A stretch of DNA of 64,000 nucleotides from CAWCPR01 sp963797475 (GCA_963797475.1 CAWCPR010000020.1:127082-191081); one strand, 5' to 3'. Positions 43,946 through 53,487 are shown, counted from the stretch's first letter. Numbers and translations are program-made. The notes: generated by a model not told the origin, from the letters alone.

Positions 43946-44554
43946 ATGGATGGAATGGGCATAATAAAAGGGATGGGGGTAACTCTGAGGCGGTTCATCG
44001 GCACCTATCTGGATGATATTAAGTGGTTGGGGAAACGCTATTACACAAAAGAAGGCGTTGCTCATCGCATGAGCAGCGAGACGCGTGGGATTTTCACCGT
44101 CCAATATCCTGAAGAAAAATTGCCGGTGCCAGAAGAATTTCGCTATATCCCTTTCTTGCTTTATGATGTGGATGAAAACGGGGAACAACACGATCGTTGC
44201 ACCTCTTGCGGGATTTGCGCCAAAGTGTGCCCCCCACAATGTATCTGGATTGTGCGCACCAACGACCCGCAAACAAATCGCCCGATACCTGAGCCAAAAG
44301 AATTCTATATTGATGTTGATATCTGTATGAACTGCGGTTTCTGCGCCGAATACTGCCCCTTCGATGCTATCAAGATGGATCACGATTATGAGATCGCAGT
44401 ATACGACCGCCATACCAGTAATATTTTTGATAAAGAAAAGCTGTCCAAGCCGGTTTCTTATTACGCCGATATCCGCCCGACGAATTACGCCCGGGAAGAA
44501 GCGGCCCGAGCCGAGGCCGAAGCCGCCAAGGCAGCTCGCAAGGCAAACAGATAA
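43946..44554 (+). CDS. nuoI: NADH-quinone oxidoreductase subunit I
   Basis: A 202-residue ferredoxin-like subunit carrying two [4Fe-4S] clusters (N6a and N6b): CTSCGICAKVCPPQC and CMNCGFCAEYCPFDA. A 60-residue N-terminal membrane-associated segment precedes them, and an Ala/Glu-rich tail follows. It lies 60 bases after nuoCD with a GGAG ribosome-binding site. The remaining nuo genes (A, E-H, J-N) are not in the window. Confidence 0.95.
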   Translation: MDGMGIIKGMGVTLRRFIGTYLDDIKWLGKRYYTKEGVAHRMSSETRGIFTVQYPEEKLPVPEEFRYIPFLLYDVDENGEQHDRCTSCGICAKVCPPQCIWIVRTNDPQTNRPIPEPKEFYIDVDICMNCGFCAEYCPFDAIKMDHDYEIAVYDRHTSNIFDKEKLSKPVSYYADIRPTNYAREEAARAEAEAAKAARKANR

Positions 44555-44754
44555 AACCATGGAATGACCGGCTGTGTGTACAGCATTGCCTCTCATTACC
44601 ATTAACATTATGAAGTACAATTGCTGGTAGACAGAACAATACTTTTCGATAATCCGGAACTCTCCATAAAGATCCAGATAGTTTTCGATAACTGTGAGAT
44701 AACAATTTCAGGAAGCGAAAGGTTCTTGGAGGAGGTCCAGGGAAGGAATGAAGG

Positions 44755-45837
44755 TTGAATAACCCAACCACCACGCAAGAAGCAGTTTTAGCTGCCTTGA
44801 GTAAAGTTAACGAGCCGGAGCTTCATAAAGATCTCGTCAGCTTGAACATGGTCAGAGATCTGCAAATCGAGGGAGGAAAAGTCAGCTTTACAGTCGTTTT
44901 AACCACGCCTGCTTGCCCACTGAAGCATCAAATAGAGCGAGAATCACGCGAAGCAGTGGCGGCAATTCCAGGCGTGACTGCGGTGGAGATCAAGCTGGAC
45001 TCAAATGTACCGAATGATGGCCGGCCGCGTGGTTTGTTGCAACTGCCGATCCGCAATGCAATTGCCATCGCCTCCGGTAAAGGTGGTGTAGGCAAGAGCA
45101 CGGTCGCTGTGAATGTCGCCGTCGTTTTAGCCCAGAGCGGCGCTCGCGTCGGATTGTTAGATGCCGACATTTACGGGCCAAATGTCCCCACCATGATGGG
45201 CGTTGACCGCCTGCCTAATCCCACGGAGGGGAAGCTGCTTCCGGCTGAAACCTACGCCGTCAAGATGATGTCGATCGGTTTCCTGGTAAAGCCCGGACAA
45301 CCGCTTATCTGGCGTGGGCCGATGCTGCACTCCGCCATCCGCCAGTTCCTCACCGATGTAGAATGGGGAGAGCTGGACTACCTGATCGTGGATCTCCCAC
45401 CCGGAACGGGAGACGCGGCGTTGAGCCTGGCCCAATCACTTCCATTAAGTGGTAGCGTCATCGTCACTCTGCCTCAGCAAGTATCCCTCGACGATGCCCG
45501 GCGCGGGCTTGAGATGTTCCGCCAGTTGGATGTAACCATTTTCGGCGTAGTTGAGAACATGAGCTACCTCGAGTTACCCGATGGCACCCATATGGATATT
45601 TTCGGCTCGGGAGGCGGCGAACGGTTGGCGAAAGAAGCCAGCGTGCCGTTTATTGGCACGATCCCGATGGACCCATCCGTACGCTCTGGCGGCGACAGCG
45701 GCGTGCCGGTTGTGGTTAGCAACCCGGATTCGGCGGTCGCCCGTTCACTCCGGGCCATTGCAGAGGATATCGCTGCGAAAGTAAGCGTCGCAGCGGTGCA
45801 GCAGAGTAATTTCATCCCGATCAATCTTGTAGGCTGA
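44755..45837 (+). CDS. mrp: Mrp/ApbC-family P-loop ATPase, Fe-S cluster carrier
   Basis: A 360-residue protein with an N-terminal DUF59 domain (about 1-85: ALSKVNEPELHKDLVSLNMV) and a deviant Walker A ATPase domain (IASGKGGVGKSTVAVNVAVVLA at about residue 104, DADIYGPNVPTMMG, FGSGGGERLA). Mrp proteins deliver Fe-S clusters. The family CxxC region before IFGSGGG reads YLELPDGTHMD here, without Cys, so cluster binding by that motif is lost; forms of this kind exist in several phyla. TTG start with AGGAAGG upstream. It probably serves the nuo subunits encoded just before it. Confidence 0.9.
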   Translation: MNNPTTTQEAVLAALSKVNEPELHKDLVSLNMVRDLQIEGGKVSFTVVLTTPACPLKHQIERESREAVAAIPGVTAVEIKLDSNVPNDGRPRGLLQLPIRNAIAIASGKGGVGKSTVAVNVAVVLAQSGARVGLLDADIYGPNVPTMMGVDRLPNPTEGKLLPAETYAVKMMSIGFLVKPGQPLIWRGPMLHSAIRQFLTDVEWGELDYLIVDLPPGTGDAALSLAQSLPLSGSVIVTLPQQVSLDDARRGLEMFRQLDVTIFGVVENMSYLELPDGTHMDIFGSGGGERLAKEASVPFIGTIPMDPSVRSGGDSGVPVVVSNPDSAVARSLRAIAEDIAAKVSVAAVQQSNFIPINLVG

Positions 45838-45863
45838 GCCCCAGCGAAGCGGCATCGATCTTT

Positions 45864-46802
45864 ATGGATCTCTTTATTGTCGGTATTCGATTTCAAAAAG
45901 TTGGTAAGGTCTATCATTTTGACGCCAGTGACTGTCGTGATTTGCAATTAGGCGATCATGCAGTAGTCGAAACCAGCCGCGGGCGCCAGCTAGGTGAAGT
46001 TGTCCAGATCGTGGAAAAACCTTTTCCACCGCCGGAAGGCTCTTGGAAGCCAATTCACCATCGAGCTACGCCGCGCGACCTCGTGTTACGGCAAATTTGG
46101 CAGAAAAAGGAAATTGAGGCCATGATCAATTGCCGCGCCAAGGTTGCTGAGTTGGGTATTCCTGGGGTTAAAGTGGTGGCAGCAGAATTCACATTCGATG
46201 GAAGCCGTCTTTCGTTCCTTTACAGCACCGAAGCTGAAGGCAGAGTGGATTTGCGGGCTCTGCGCAACGCCATGCAGCGAACTTACCCGCGTTCACGAGT
46301 AGAGATGCGCCAGATTGGACCTCGGGATGTCGCCAAGATTCTGGGGGGTATGGGGGCCTGTGGGCTTGAAAACCGCTGTTGCTCCTCGTTCTTGACCGAG
46401 TTCAGTCCAATCTCGATCAAGATGGCGAAAGAGCAGGGTATCTCGCTTACCCCCTCTGAAATCACAGGAATGTGCGGGCGGTTACGCTGTTGTCTGGTTT
46501 ATGAATATGAACAATATGTGTCTGCCAGAAAGCAGCTTCCGAAACGGGGTAAACGGGTTGCAACCCCATCCGGAGAAGGCAAAGTTCTGGATATATATCC
46601 CCTCAAGGAAACTGTGCTGGTCGAGCTGGATCAAGGTACTCGAGCTGAGTTCTCAAAGGAAGATATCCAACCCTGGGAGGAGCTTGAGGCTTTGCGTAAA
46701 AAATCTCAAGAGCCATGTGATAAGCACGAGGGCGGGGAGTGTGATTGCGGAAAATCACCATCCCCTCAAAAAGGTAAGGAGAAAGGAAAGAATAAAAATT
46801 GA
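45864..46802 (+). CDS. ricT: PSP1 domain protein, RicT (YaaT)-like
   Basis: A 312-residue PSP1-domain protein. The family core is clear: GIRFQKVGKVYHFDA, GACGLENRCCSSFLTEFSPIS and GMCGRLRCCLVYEYEQY. In Bacillus, RicT is part of the RicAFT (Y) complex that carries Fe-S clusters and influences RNase Y. The C-terminal tail has extra Cys (CDKHEGGECDCGK). It follows mrp by 26 bases, continuing the Fe-S theme. Confidence 0.88.
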   Translation: MDLFIVGIRFQKVGKVYHFDASDCRDLQLGDHAVVETSRGRQLGEVVQIVEKPFPPPEGSWKPIHHRATPRDLVLRQIWQKKEIEAMINCRAKVAELGIPGVKVVAAEFTFDGSRLSFLYSTEAEGRVDLRALRNAMQRTYPRSRVEMRQIGPRDVAKILGGMGACGLENRCCSSFLTEFSPISIKMAKEQGISLTPSEITGMCGRLRCCLVYEYEQYVSARKQLPKRGKRVATPSGEGKVLDIYPLKETVLVELDQGTRAEFSKEDIQPWEELEALRKKSQEPCDKHEGGECDCGKSPSPQKGKEKGKNKN

Positions 46803-47584
46803 GCATGGCAATCGCAAGTCAAGAAACCCCGGCAGATCTAACCCAGGCTCAACAAGAAGAGCAACCTGCCCCAAACTCCTGGGATGTTCCCCAACAAATC
46901 CTGGTGGTCCTTGCCCATCCGGATGATCCGGAGTTCTTCTGCGGCGCTTCGACCGCTCGCTGGACAGCCGCAGGGCATCAAGTGGTTTACTGGCTGCTCA
47001 CATGTGGAGATAAGGGCACACCTGAGAGAGATGTCACCTCCGAGCATTTGTGCGCTGTTCGCCAGTCGGAACAACGCGCTGCCGCCGCCGTCCTGGGAGT
47101 TCACCAGGTCAACTTCTTAAATTACCCAGACGGCTACCTGACCCCTGACCTTAATCTGCGCCGGGATATCACCCGCATTATCCGCAAGGAAAGGCCTGAT
47201 ATTCTGGTGACTTGCGATCCTCAAACTTTGTACATCGGCGAAAACCGGTTAAATCATCCCGACCACCGCGCAGCCGGTCAGGCTGCAATCGATGCAGTCT
47301 ATCCTGCTGCCCGTGACCATCTTAATTTCATCGAGCTTTGGCGCGACGAGAAACTGGAGCCGCACAACGTTCGTGAAGTGTGGATTTGCGGCACGTTATT
47401 CCCAAACGTAAGCCTGGACGTAACCGGACAATGGGACACCAAAATCAGAGCATTGTACGAACACAAGAGCCAGATTCGCGACCCTGAAGCGATGGCAGAG
47501 AGAATCCGTGACCGCCTGGCCCCAGGGAGCAGCCGAGAATCGCCGCGCTACGTAGAAAACTTTCATCGTATCTCTCTGGGCTGA
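46799..47584 (+). CDS. PIG-L family deacetylase
   Basis: A 261-residue zinc-dependent deacetylase of the PIG-L/LmbE family. The metal motif is AHPDDPEFFCGAST (HPDD) early in the domain, and HPDHRAAGQAAIDAVYPAAR later. A TTG overlapping the ricT stop codon has AGGAAAG eight bases upstream; ATG at 46805 is the alternative. Substrates of the family include N-acetylglucosamine conjugates such as mycothiol or bacillithiol precursors and lipid-linked sugars. No glycosyltransferase partner is adjacent. Confidence 0.88.
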   Translation: MSMAIASQETPADLTQAQQEEQPAPNSWDVPQQILVVLAHPDDPEFFCGASTARWTAAGHQVVYWLLTCGDKGTPERDVTSEHLCAVRQSEQRAAAAVLGVHQVNFLNYPDGYLTPDLNLRRDITRIIRKERPDILVTCDPQTLYIGENRLNHPDHRAAGQAAIDAVYPAARDHLNFIELWRDEKLEPHNVREVWICGTLFPNVSLDVTGQWDTKIRALYEHKSQIRDPEAMAERIRDRLAPGSSRESPRYVENFHRISLG

Positions 47585-47613
47585 GGAGCGATCGCGAAAT
47601 AACCCGTATTTAG

Positions 47614-47657
47614 AAACGTGAATTGCAAGCTCAACCTTGCTGTTCACGTTTTTTTAT
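47614..47657 (+). terminator. Rho-independent terminator after the PIG-L gene
   Basis: A long stem AAACGTGAA / TTCACGTTT with an inner TTGCAAG / CTTGC pairing, followed by a run of seven T. It lies 30 bases after the stop codon and excludes coding starts for the next gene before about 47660. Confidence 0.8.
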
Positions 47658-47669
47658 TTCACGCCCTGG

Positions 47670-48860
47670 ATGGAGATTATTTTGAACGATTTTTTGAGCG
47701 AAGCCAGAGCATTATTTGAATACACGCAGTCTTTGCGGAGAGATTTCCACAGCCACCCTGAGCTGGGATTTAAGGAGATCCGCACTGCGGGAATCGTCGC
47801 CCGCGAGTTGAACAACCTGGGTTTAGAAGTCAATACGGGGATAGGTAAAACCGGAGTGGTAGCGCTTTTGGAGGCAGAACGACCGGGTCCAACAGTCTTG
47901 ATCCGTTTTGATATGGATGCGTTGCCAATCGAAGAGCAGACCGGCGCCCCATATGCTTCCCAAAATCCAGGAGTGATGCATGCCTGTGGTCACGACGGGC
48001 ATACTGCGATTGGTTTGACCGTGGCGCGATTATTGCAAGACCATCGCCGCGATCTGGCCGGCACGGTCAAGCTGGTTTTTCAGCCGGCTGAAGAGGGTTT
48101 GGGTGGGGCTGAGAGTATGATCGCAGACGGCGTTTTGAACAACCCCAGGCCCGATCATACGCTGGCCTTGCATCTTTGGAACGAGCGACCATTGGGTTGG
48201 ATGGGCATATCGAACGGACCCACGATGGCAGCCGCTGAGATATTCCGCATTCGCATCACCGGCAAGGGAGGCCATGGGGCTGTGCCAAATTTGGCCGTCG
48301 ATCCTTTGCTGGCTGCCGCGCAGATCGTCACTGCCGTGCAAAGTATCGTCGCCCGCAATGTCTCCCCCTTACAATCTGCCGTGGTAAGTGTGACGACCTT
48401 ACACACAGGCGAGGCTTTCAACGTAATTCCACCCGAAGCGAAATTGGAGGGAACGATTCGCACATTTGAACCACAGGTGCGAGCTCAGGTGATTTCTCGC
48501 TTTAACGAGATTGTTACCGGCGTCGCTCAGGCGCTCGGATGCCAGGTCCAGGTCGATGTCCAGCCCCTTACTCCGGCTGTAATCAACGATCCCGAGACTG
48601 CTTCAATGATTCAAATCGCCGCCAAACGTGTTTTTCCAGACAGCCCTATCGATACGAACTTCCGTACCATGGGTTCTGAAGATATGGCTTATATGATGGC
48701 GCAAATTCCCGGGTGCTACTTTTTAGTCGGCTCGGCAAATTCAGAGTTAGGCCTGGATGCCGCTCACCACCACCCGCGCTTTGATTTCGATGAACAGGCC
48801 TTACCGCGTGCCGCAGCATTAATGACTGCCGCAGTAGCCGAGATTCTTCACCCGGATTGA
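47670..48860 (+). CDS. M20-family amidohydrolase (IAA-amino acid hydrolase/HipO-like)
   Basis: A 396-residue metallopeptidase-like amidohydrolase. Family signatures include RRDFHSHPELGFKE, the metal motif MHACGHDGHTAIGL, VFQPAEEGLGGAE, and RITGKGGHGAVPN in the dimerisation domain, ending with AAHHHPRFDFDE. Members cleave N-acyl amino acids or carboxypeptidase-type substrates. The ATG at 47670 lacks a ribosome-binding site, whereas a TTG at 47682 has GGAG six bases upstream, so the true start may be 12 bases later. Confidence 0.9.
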   Translation: MEIILNDFLSEARALFEYTQSLRRDFHSHPELGFKEIRTAGIVARELNNLGLEVNTGIGKTGVVALLEAERPGPTVLIRFDMDALPIEEQTGAPYASQNPGVMHACGHDGHTAIGLTVARLLQDHRRDLAGTVKLVFQPAEEGLGGAESMIADGVLNNPRPDHTLALHLWNERPLGWMGISNGPTMAAAEIFRIRITGKGGHGAVPNLAVDPLLAAAQIVTAVQSIVARNVSPLQSAVVSVTTLHTGEAFNVIPPEAKLEGTIRTFEPQVRAQVISRFNEIVTGVAQALGCQVQVDVQPLTPAVINDPETASMIQIAAKRVFPDSPIDTNFRTMGSEDMAYMMAQIPGCYFLVGSANSELGLDAAHHHPRFDFDEQALPRAAALMTAAVAEILHPD

Positions 48861-48865
48861 TCTGT

Positions 48866-49759
48866 ATGCCGGCCTCTCCATCGAACGGTCACAAGCACGC
48901 CCTCCATTTCAAACACCCTCCTAAACGAGTTGTTTCACTGGTTCCATCGATCACAGAGAGCTTGTTCGAATTAGGTCTCGGCGAAACGGTTATCGGCATT
49001 ACAGATTACTGTATCTACCCCTCAATTGGATTGGAAGGGATTCAACGGATCGGAGGACCTAAAAATCCACGCCAACAAGATATTGTGGCGCTTCGACCGG
49101 ACCTGGTCATAGCCAATTGGGAAGAAAATACGCGCCAATCGGTTGAAGCGCTGGAAGCGGCAGGTGTCCCAGTTTGGGTCACATTCCCAAAAACTGTTCA
49201 GGGATCTATGGATGTGCTCTGGGCCTTGGTGGGACTGTTCCGTAACCAGGCCGCGGCCAGGCGGTTAGAAACCTTGGAAACAACCTTGAATTGGGTCCGG
49301 GCCTCGGTTTCGGAACAAAAACGAGCAAACTATTTTTGTCCAATTTGGTATGAACAAAGCCAGGCCGGGGCGCAATGGTGGATGACTTTCAATCGCGATA
49401 CCTATTGTCACGATCTACTTTCCACCCTGGGTGGTGAAAATGTGTTCGCGGATCGTGAGCGCCGTTATCCACTGCCTGCCGATCTTGGTTTGCAAGACCC
49501 TGCCGATCCCAAAGGAAGAGATACACGTTACCCTCGTGTGATCCCAAATGAGATTATTTCCGCAGCGCCCGAAGTAATATTGCTGCCAAACGAACCGTTT
49601 GCTTTCAATGAGTCTCACCTGGCCTCCCTGGAATTTCTGTTAAAAGAGACGCCGGCTGTGAAAAACCGGCGTACGTATCTGGTGGATGGGAGCTTGATCA
49701 CCTGGCATGGGACGCGATTAGGTCAGGCGCTGCGCGATCTTCCCCAGTATTTTCATTAA
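48866..49759 (+). CDS. BtuF-like periplasmic-binding-fold protein without a signal peptide
   Basis: A 297-residue protein of the helical-backbone metal receptor superfamily (BtuF-like): KRVVSLVPSITESLFELGLGETVIG, then IGGPKNPRQQDIVALRPDLVIAN, VPVWVTFP and the C-terminal RTYLVDGSLITWHGTRL. BtuF binds cobalamin outside the membrane, but here no signal peptide or lipobox precedes the domain. It starts six bases after the M20 gene. An intracellular corrinoid or metal-chelate-binding role is possible; a longer precursor is not visible upstream. Confidence 0.82.
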   Translation: MPASPSNGHKHALHFKHPPKRVVSLVPSITESLFELGLGETVIGITDYCIYPSIGLEGIQRIGGPKNPRQQDIVALRPDLVIANWEENTRQSVEALEAAGVPVWVTFPKTVQGSMDVLWALVGLFRNQAAARRLETLETTLNWVRASVSEQKRANYFCPIWYEQSQAGAQWWMTFNRDTYCHDLLSTLGGENVFADRERRYPLPADLGLQDPADPKGRDTRYPRVIPNEIISAAPEVILLPNEPFAFNESHLASLEFLLKETPAVKNRRTYLVDGSLITWHGTRLGQALRDLPQYFH

Positions 49760-49790
49760 TAAAACGAAAATAATAAAGATTGAATAATTC

Positions 49791-49819
49791 TTGACGGCTG
49801 ATCGTAATAGTGTTAAAAT
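49791..49819 (+). promoter_or_regulatory. Promoter of the GntR-korAB operon
   Basis: TTGACG (49791-49796), 17-base spacer, TAAAAT (49814-49819). Both boxes are near consensus with optimum spacing. The leader would be about 38 bases. Confidence 0.7.
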
Positions 49820-49864
49820 ATTCCATCTGAATAATCCGATTAATCACATTTATCATATAAATCT

Positions 49865-50587
49865 ATGGCCCAATTACAGTTGGATTCCGAATTCTTGCGT
49901 TACCTGGCTTCCCCACCTTATGAAAATTCAGGCGGAGAGCCTGCTGATCGGCTGCCTTCATTGAGCGCCTTAAGCAAAGAGCTTGGGTTAAGCGTCGCCT
50001 GCCTGCGGGAGCAGCTTGAAGTTGCAGAAGCATTGGGGTTCGTGGATGTAAAACCGCGTACGGGTATCCGGCGCTTGCCCTACACATTTCTGCCTGCCGT
50101 TCGCCAAAGTCTTGCTTATGCTTTGGAGACCGACCAATCCTTCTTTGAGGATTTCTCCGAGCTGAGAAATCACATTGAGGCTTCATTCTGGGACCAGGCC
50201 GTGCGCAAACTCACCTCCCAGCATCACGCCACGCTTCAGACGCTGATGGAACAGGCCTGGAAAAAGCTGCAAGGACATCCGATCCAGATTCCTCATTCAG
50301 AACACCGCCAACTGCACTTGTGTATCTTCAACCGCTTGAATAATCCTTTCGTGCAAGGTATTTTAGAAGCGTACTGGGAGGCTTATGAGGCTGTCGGATT
50401 AAATCTATTTGCTGATTACGAATATCTACAAGAGGTATGGATGTACCACCAAAAGATGGTGGATTCGATTGTCATCGGCGATTTCCAGGCAGGTTATCAA
50501 GCCCTCGTTGAACACAAAGACCTGTTATACCACCGCTCATACAGCAACAGCATGGCGGCGGAGGAAAAAGAAACACTGAAGGGGTAA
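49865..50587 (+). CDS. GntR/FadR-family regulator (FCD-like)
   Basis: A 240-residue regulator. The N-terminal winged helix includes DRLPSLSALSKELGLSVACLREQLEVAEALG, followed by VDVKPRTGIRRLP; the C-terminal all-helical domain has LRNHIEASFWDQAV and SEHRQLHLCIFNRLNNP with His residues typical for FCD metal sites. It is directly upstream of korAB (21 bases), so it probably controls this 2-oxoacid oxidoreductase in response to an organic acid. Confidence 0.87.
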   Translation: MAQLQLDSEFLRYLASPPYENSGGEPADRLPSLSALSKELGLSVACLREQLEVAEALGFVDVKPRTGIRRLPYTFLPAVRQSLAYALETDQSFFEDFSELRNHIEASFWDQAVRKLTSQHHATLQTLMEQAWKKLQGHPIQIPHSEHRQLHLCIFNRLNNPFVQGILEAYWEAYEAVGLNLFADYEYLQEVWMYHQKMVDSIVIGDFQAGYQALVEHKDLLYHRSYSNSMAAEEKETLKG

Positions 50588-50608
50588 TCCCAGAACCAAG
50601 GAGTACCA

Positions 50609-52444
50609 ATGTCTGCAATTCAACCTGTCGCTGAAATAGAAACACCGGTTCACTCACATCCGGTGATAAATGATTTCTCGATCACTGTCGGGACGGTAAA
50701 TGGCTCAGGGAGCCAGACATCCAATCTAACGATCCTGCGAGCATTATTCAAGATGGGGATCCCGGTTTCCGGTAAGAACCTCTTTCCATCCAATATCCAA
50801 GGACTTCCCACCTGGTATACCATTCGGATCAGCAAAGATGGCTACCTGGCCCGCCGTGAAGAACACGAAATTATGGTTGCAATGAACCCGGCTACTTTTT
50901 CCCAAGATTTGGAAAGTGTAATGCCAGGCGGCGTATTTTTCTACGCAGATGATATCCGCATGGCCGTTAACCGGGAGGACATCCTATCGTTCCCAATGCC
51001 CGTCAAGCGTCTGACGACCGACTCCGGAGCGCCATCAAGCCTGCGCTCGTACGTCGCCAATATGGTGTATGTAGGTGTGCTGGCTCAAAAAATAGGCATT
51101 GATCTGGACAAGATTTACCAGGCACTGGATTTCCATTTTAAGGGGAAAACCAAGCCGATCGACATGAATTTCAACGTTATCAAAGCAGCCTTCGATTGGT
51201 CGCAAGAACAACTTGAAGAAGAGGCCCCCTTCAAAGTGACGCCGATGGATGCCACTCAAGGTTACATCATGGCGGATGGGAATACTGCCGCTGCCTTGGG
51301 CGCAATTTACGGTGGGGCGCAATTTCTATCCTGGTATCCGATCACCCCGGCTTCCAGCCTGGCGGAACATGTTATCGAATATCTTCCCCTGCTTCGCAAG
51401 GACCCTGAAACCGGCAAGAACACCTATGCAGTGGTTCAGGCGGAAGACGAATTGGCGGCGATTGGTATGGCAGTTGGCGCAGGGTGGGCGGGTTTACGGT
51501 CGATGACCTCCACCTCCGGACCGGGATTGAGCCTGATGACCGAATATGCAGGTATGGCATACTTTGCCGAAGTCCCGATCGTGGTTTGGGATGTTCAACG
51601 TGTCGGTCCAAGCACTGGTTTGCCTACGCGCACAGCGCAGGGTGACCTGACTTTCACCTATTTTATGGGGCACGGCGACACACAAAACGTGATCTTGCTT
51701 CCCGGATCGGTAACAGAGTGTTTTGAGTTTGGCTGGAAAGCTTTTGATCTGGCAGAGCGCTTGCAAGCGCCGGTTTTTGTGCTTAGCGATCTCGATTTTG
51801 GTATGAACCAATGGATGACGCGTCCTTTCGAATATCCCGACAAGCCTATGGATCGCGGCAAAGTATTGTGGGAGGAGGATCTGGAAAACATGAACGGGGA
51901 TTGGGCCCGTTACAAAGACGTGGACGGAGATGGCATTCCCTACCGCACAGTTCCAGGCAACCGCCATCAAAGCGCCTCGTATTTTGCACGGGGAACCGGT
52001 CACGACGAGAACGCACGCTATAGTGAAGATTTTGAGAACTGGAACGAGCTTCTCGGCCGTCTGAAGCGGAAATTTGAACTCGCTCGGACACTCGTTCCCG
52101 AGCCTGTTATCGACGAAATGCCGGACGCTAAAATCGGCATCATTGCATTTGGTTCGACGGAACCCGCGATTGAGGAAGCCCGAACCCAATTGCTGGAAAG
52201 TGGGATTAAAACGGATTACTTGAGGGTGCGCGCTGTGCCATTCACCACTCAGGTCAGTGAATTCATAAAAGATCACCCGCGCATTTATGTCATTGAAATG
52301 AACCGAGACGGCCAGTTACACCAGCTTCTGAGCCTGGATTATCCGGAATACACACCCAGGCTGGTCTCTCTCGCCCACACGGATGGCTTGCCTCTAACCG
52401 CTCGCAGAGTCAAGGAAGCTATTCTCGATAAGGAGGTAAAGTAA
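50609..52444 (+). CDS. korA: 2-oxoacid:ferredoxin oxidoreductase, fused gamma-alpha subunit
   Basis: A 611-residue fusion. The N-terminal gamma domain (about 20-190) has TVNGSGSQTSNLTILRALF and GIPVSGKNLFPSNIQGLPTW. The alpha domain follows (YPITPASSLAEHVIEYLP at about 248, TSTSGPGLSLMTEYAGMA) and binds substrate and CoA jointly with KorB. Such enzymes oxidise 2-oxoglutarate or similar 2-oxoacids to acyl-CoA with reduction of ferredoxin. The ATG follows AAGGAG. Substrate class is not certain: the YPITP motif is shared by the whole family. Confidence 0.93.
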   Translation: MSAIQPVAEIETPVHSHPVINDFSITVGTVNGSGSQTSNLTILRALFKMGIPVSGKNLFPSNIQGLPTWYTIRISKDGYLARREEHEIMVAMNPATFSQDLESVMPGGVFFYADDIRMAVNREDILSFPMPVKRLTTDSGAPSSLRSYVANMVYVGVLAQKIGIDLDKIYQALDFHFKGKTKPIDMNFNVIKAAFDWSQEQLEEEAPFKVTPMDATQGYIMADGNTAAALGAIYGGAQFLSWYPITPASSLAEHVIEYLPLLRKDPETGKNTYAVVQAEDELAAIGMAVGAGWAGLRSMTSTSGPGLSLMTEYAGMAYFAEVPIVVWDVQRVGPSTGLPTRTAQGDLTFTYFMGHGDTQNVILLPGSVTECFEFGWKAFDLAERLQAPVFVLSDLDFGMNQWMTRPFEYPDKPMDRGKVLWEEDLENMNGDWARYKDVDGDGIPYRTVPGNRHQSASYFARGTGHDENARYSEDFENWNELLGRLKRKFELARTLVPEPVIDEMPDAKIGIIAFGSTEPAIEEARTQLLESGIKTDYLRVRAVPFTTQVSEFIKDHPRIYVIEMNRDGQLHQLLSLDYPEYTPRLVSLAHTDGLPLTARRVKEAILDKEVK

Positions 52445-52446
52445 CC

Positions 52447-53487
52447 ATGTCCATGCAAACGTCCTCACGCGTGCAGGTCAATTTATTAGGTTTGAGCAAG
52501 ACGGACTATCGTGGCAATCCGACGACTTTGTGCCAGGGTTGTGGACACAACTCCATCGCCAGTCAAATTATCAGCGCCTGCTACGAACTCGATATAATCC
52601 CCGAAGACGTCATCAAATTCTCCGGGATCGGTTGCTCGAGCAAAAGCCCCACCTATTTCCTCAACCGTTCTTTTGGGTTTAACAGTCTGCACGGGCGCAT
52701 GCCCTCTTTGGCAACCGGGGCCCTTTTCGCAGACAAAACCTTGAAGGGGATAGGGATAAGTGGAGATGGAGATAGCGCAAGCATCGGGATGGGTCAATTT
52801 AAACACATCTTGCGACGTAACGTCCATATGGTTTACATCATTGAAAATAATGGTGTATATGGTTTGACAAAAGGTCAATTTTCGGCCACAGCGGAGGTCG
52901 GTCTTTCGCTGAAAAGCCAGGGGACCAACCAATACATGCCTGTGGATATCGCCTGGGAGGCTCTGGTTGGGAACGCCACATTCGTGGCCCGCTCTTTCGC
53001 CGGCGACCCCAAACAGGTAAAAGAGCTGATCAAAGCGGCTATCCACCATGAGGGGATCGCAGTATTGGATATCATCAGCCCTTGCGTCACATTCAATAAT
53101 AAAGACGATGCGGTCCACTCCTATGCCTGGGGAAAGGAACACGAAGTCGCGTTACACGAGCTGTCATACGTTCCTCCGGCCGAAGAGATCACAATTGAAT
53201 ACCAGGAAGGCGAAACCAAAGAGGTCACGATGCACGACGGCTCGGTCATCGTCCTCAAGAAGCTGGATCGGGATTATGACCCCACCAATCGCATGCAAGC
53301 GCTGCGTGTTCTCGAAGAGGCGAACGAATGCAACTGCCTGATTACCGGCCTAATCTATATCAATCCGGATCAACCATCGCTGCTTGATCTATACAACCTG
53401 ACAGACACGCCGCTCAACCGGCTGCCAGAAAGCCGTCTCCGCCCGGCGCCTGAATCAATTAATCAAGTTAATGATTTGATGTTTTAA
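52447..53487 (+). CDS. korB: 2-oxoacid:ferredoxin oxidoreductase, beta subunit
   Basis: A 346-residue ThDP-binding subunit. Seen are CQGCGHNSIASQII, FSGIGCSSKSPTYF, the ThDP motif GDGDSASIGMGQFKHILRRN and ENNGVYGLTKGQFSATAE. It begins two bases after the korA stop codon. Lack of a C-terminal ferredoxin domain means an external ferredoxin is the acceptor. Confidence 0.94.
   Translation: MSMQTSSRVQVNLLGLSKTDYRGNPTTLCQGCGHNSIASQIISACYELDIIPEDVIKFSGIGCSSKSPTYFLNRSFGFNSLHGRMPSLATGALFADKTLKGIGISGDGDSASIGMGQFKHILRRNVHMVYIIENNGVYGLTKGQFSATAEVGLSLKSQGTNQYMPVDIAWEALVGNATFVARSFAGDPKQVKELIKAAIHHEGIAVLDIISPCVTFNNKDDAVHSYAWGKEHEVALHELSYVPPAEEITIEYQEGETKEVTMHDGSVIVLKKLDRDYDPTNRMQALRVLEEANECNCLITGLIYINPDQPSLLDLYNLTDTPLNRLPESRLRPAPESINQVNDLMF

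Noticed and set aside
43889..44620. Minus-strand frame of 243 codons over nuoI
   Set aside because: Shadow of nuoI; the two ferredoxin motifs on the plus strand settle the coding strand.
44643..44701. Two TTTTCGATAA direct repeats before mrp
   Set aside because: Only two short copies 49 bases apart; may be chance in an AT-rich gap.
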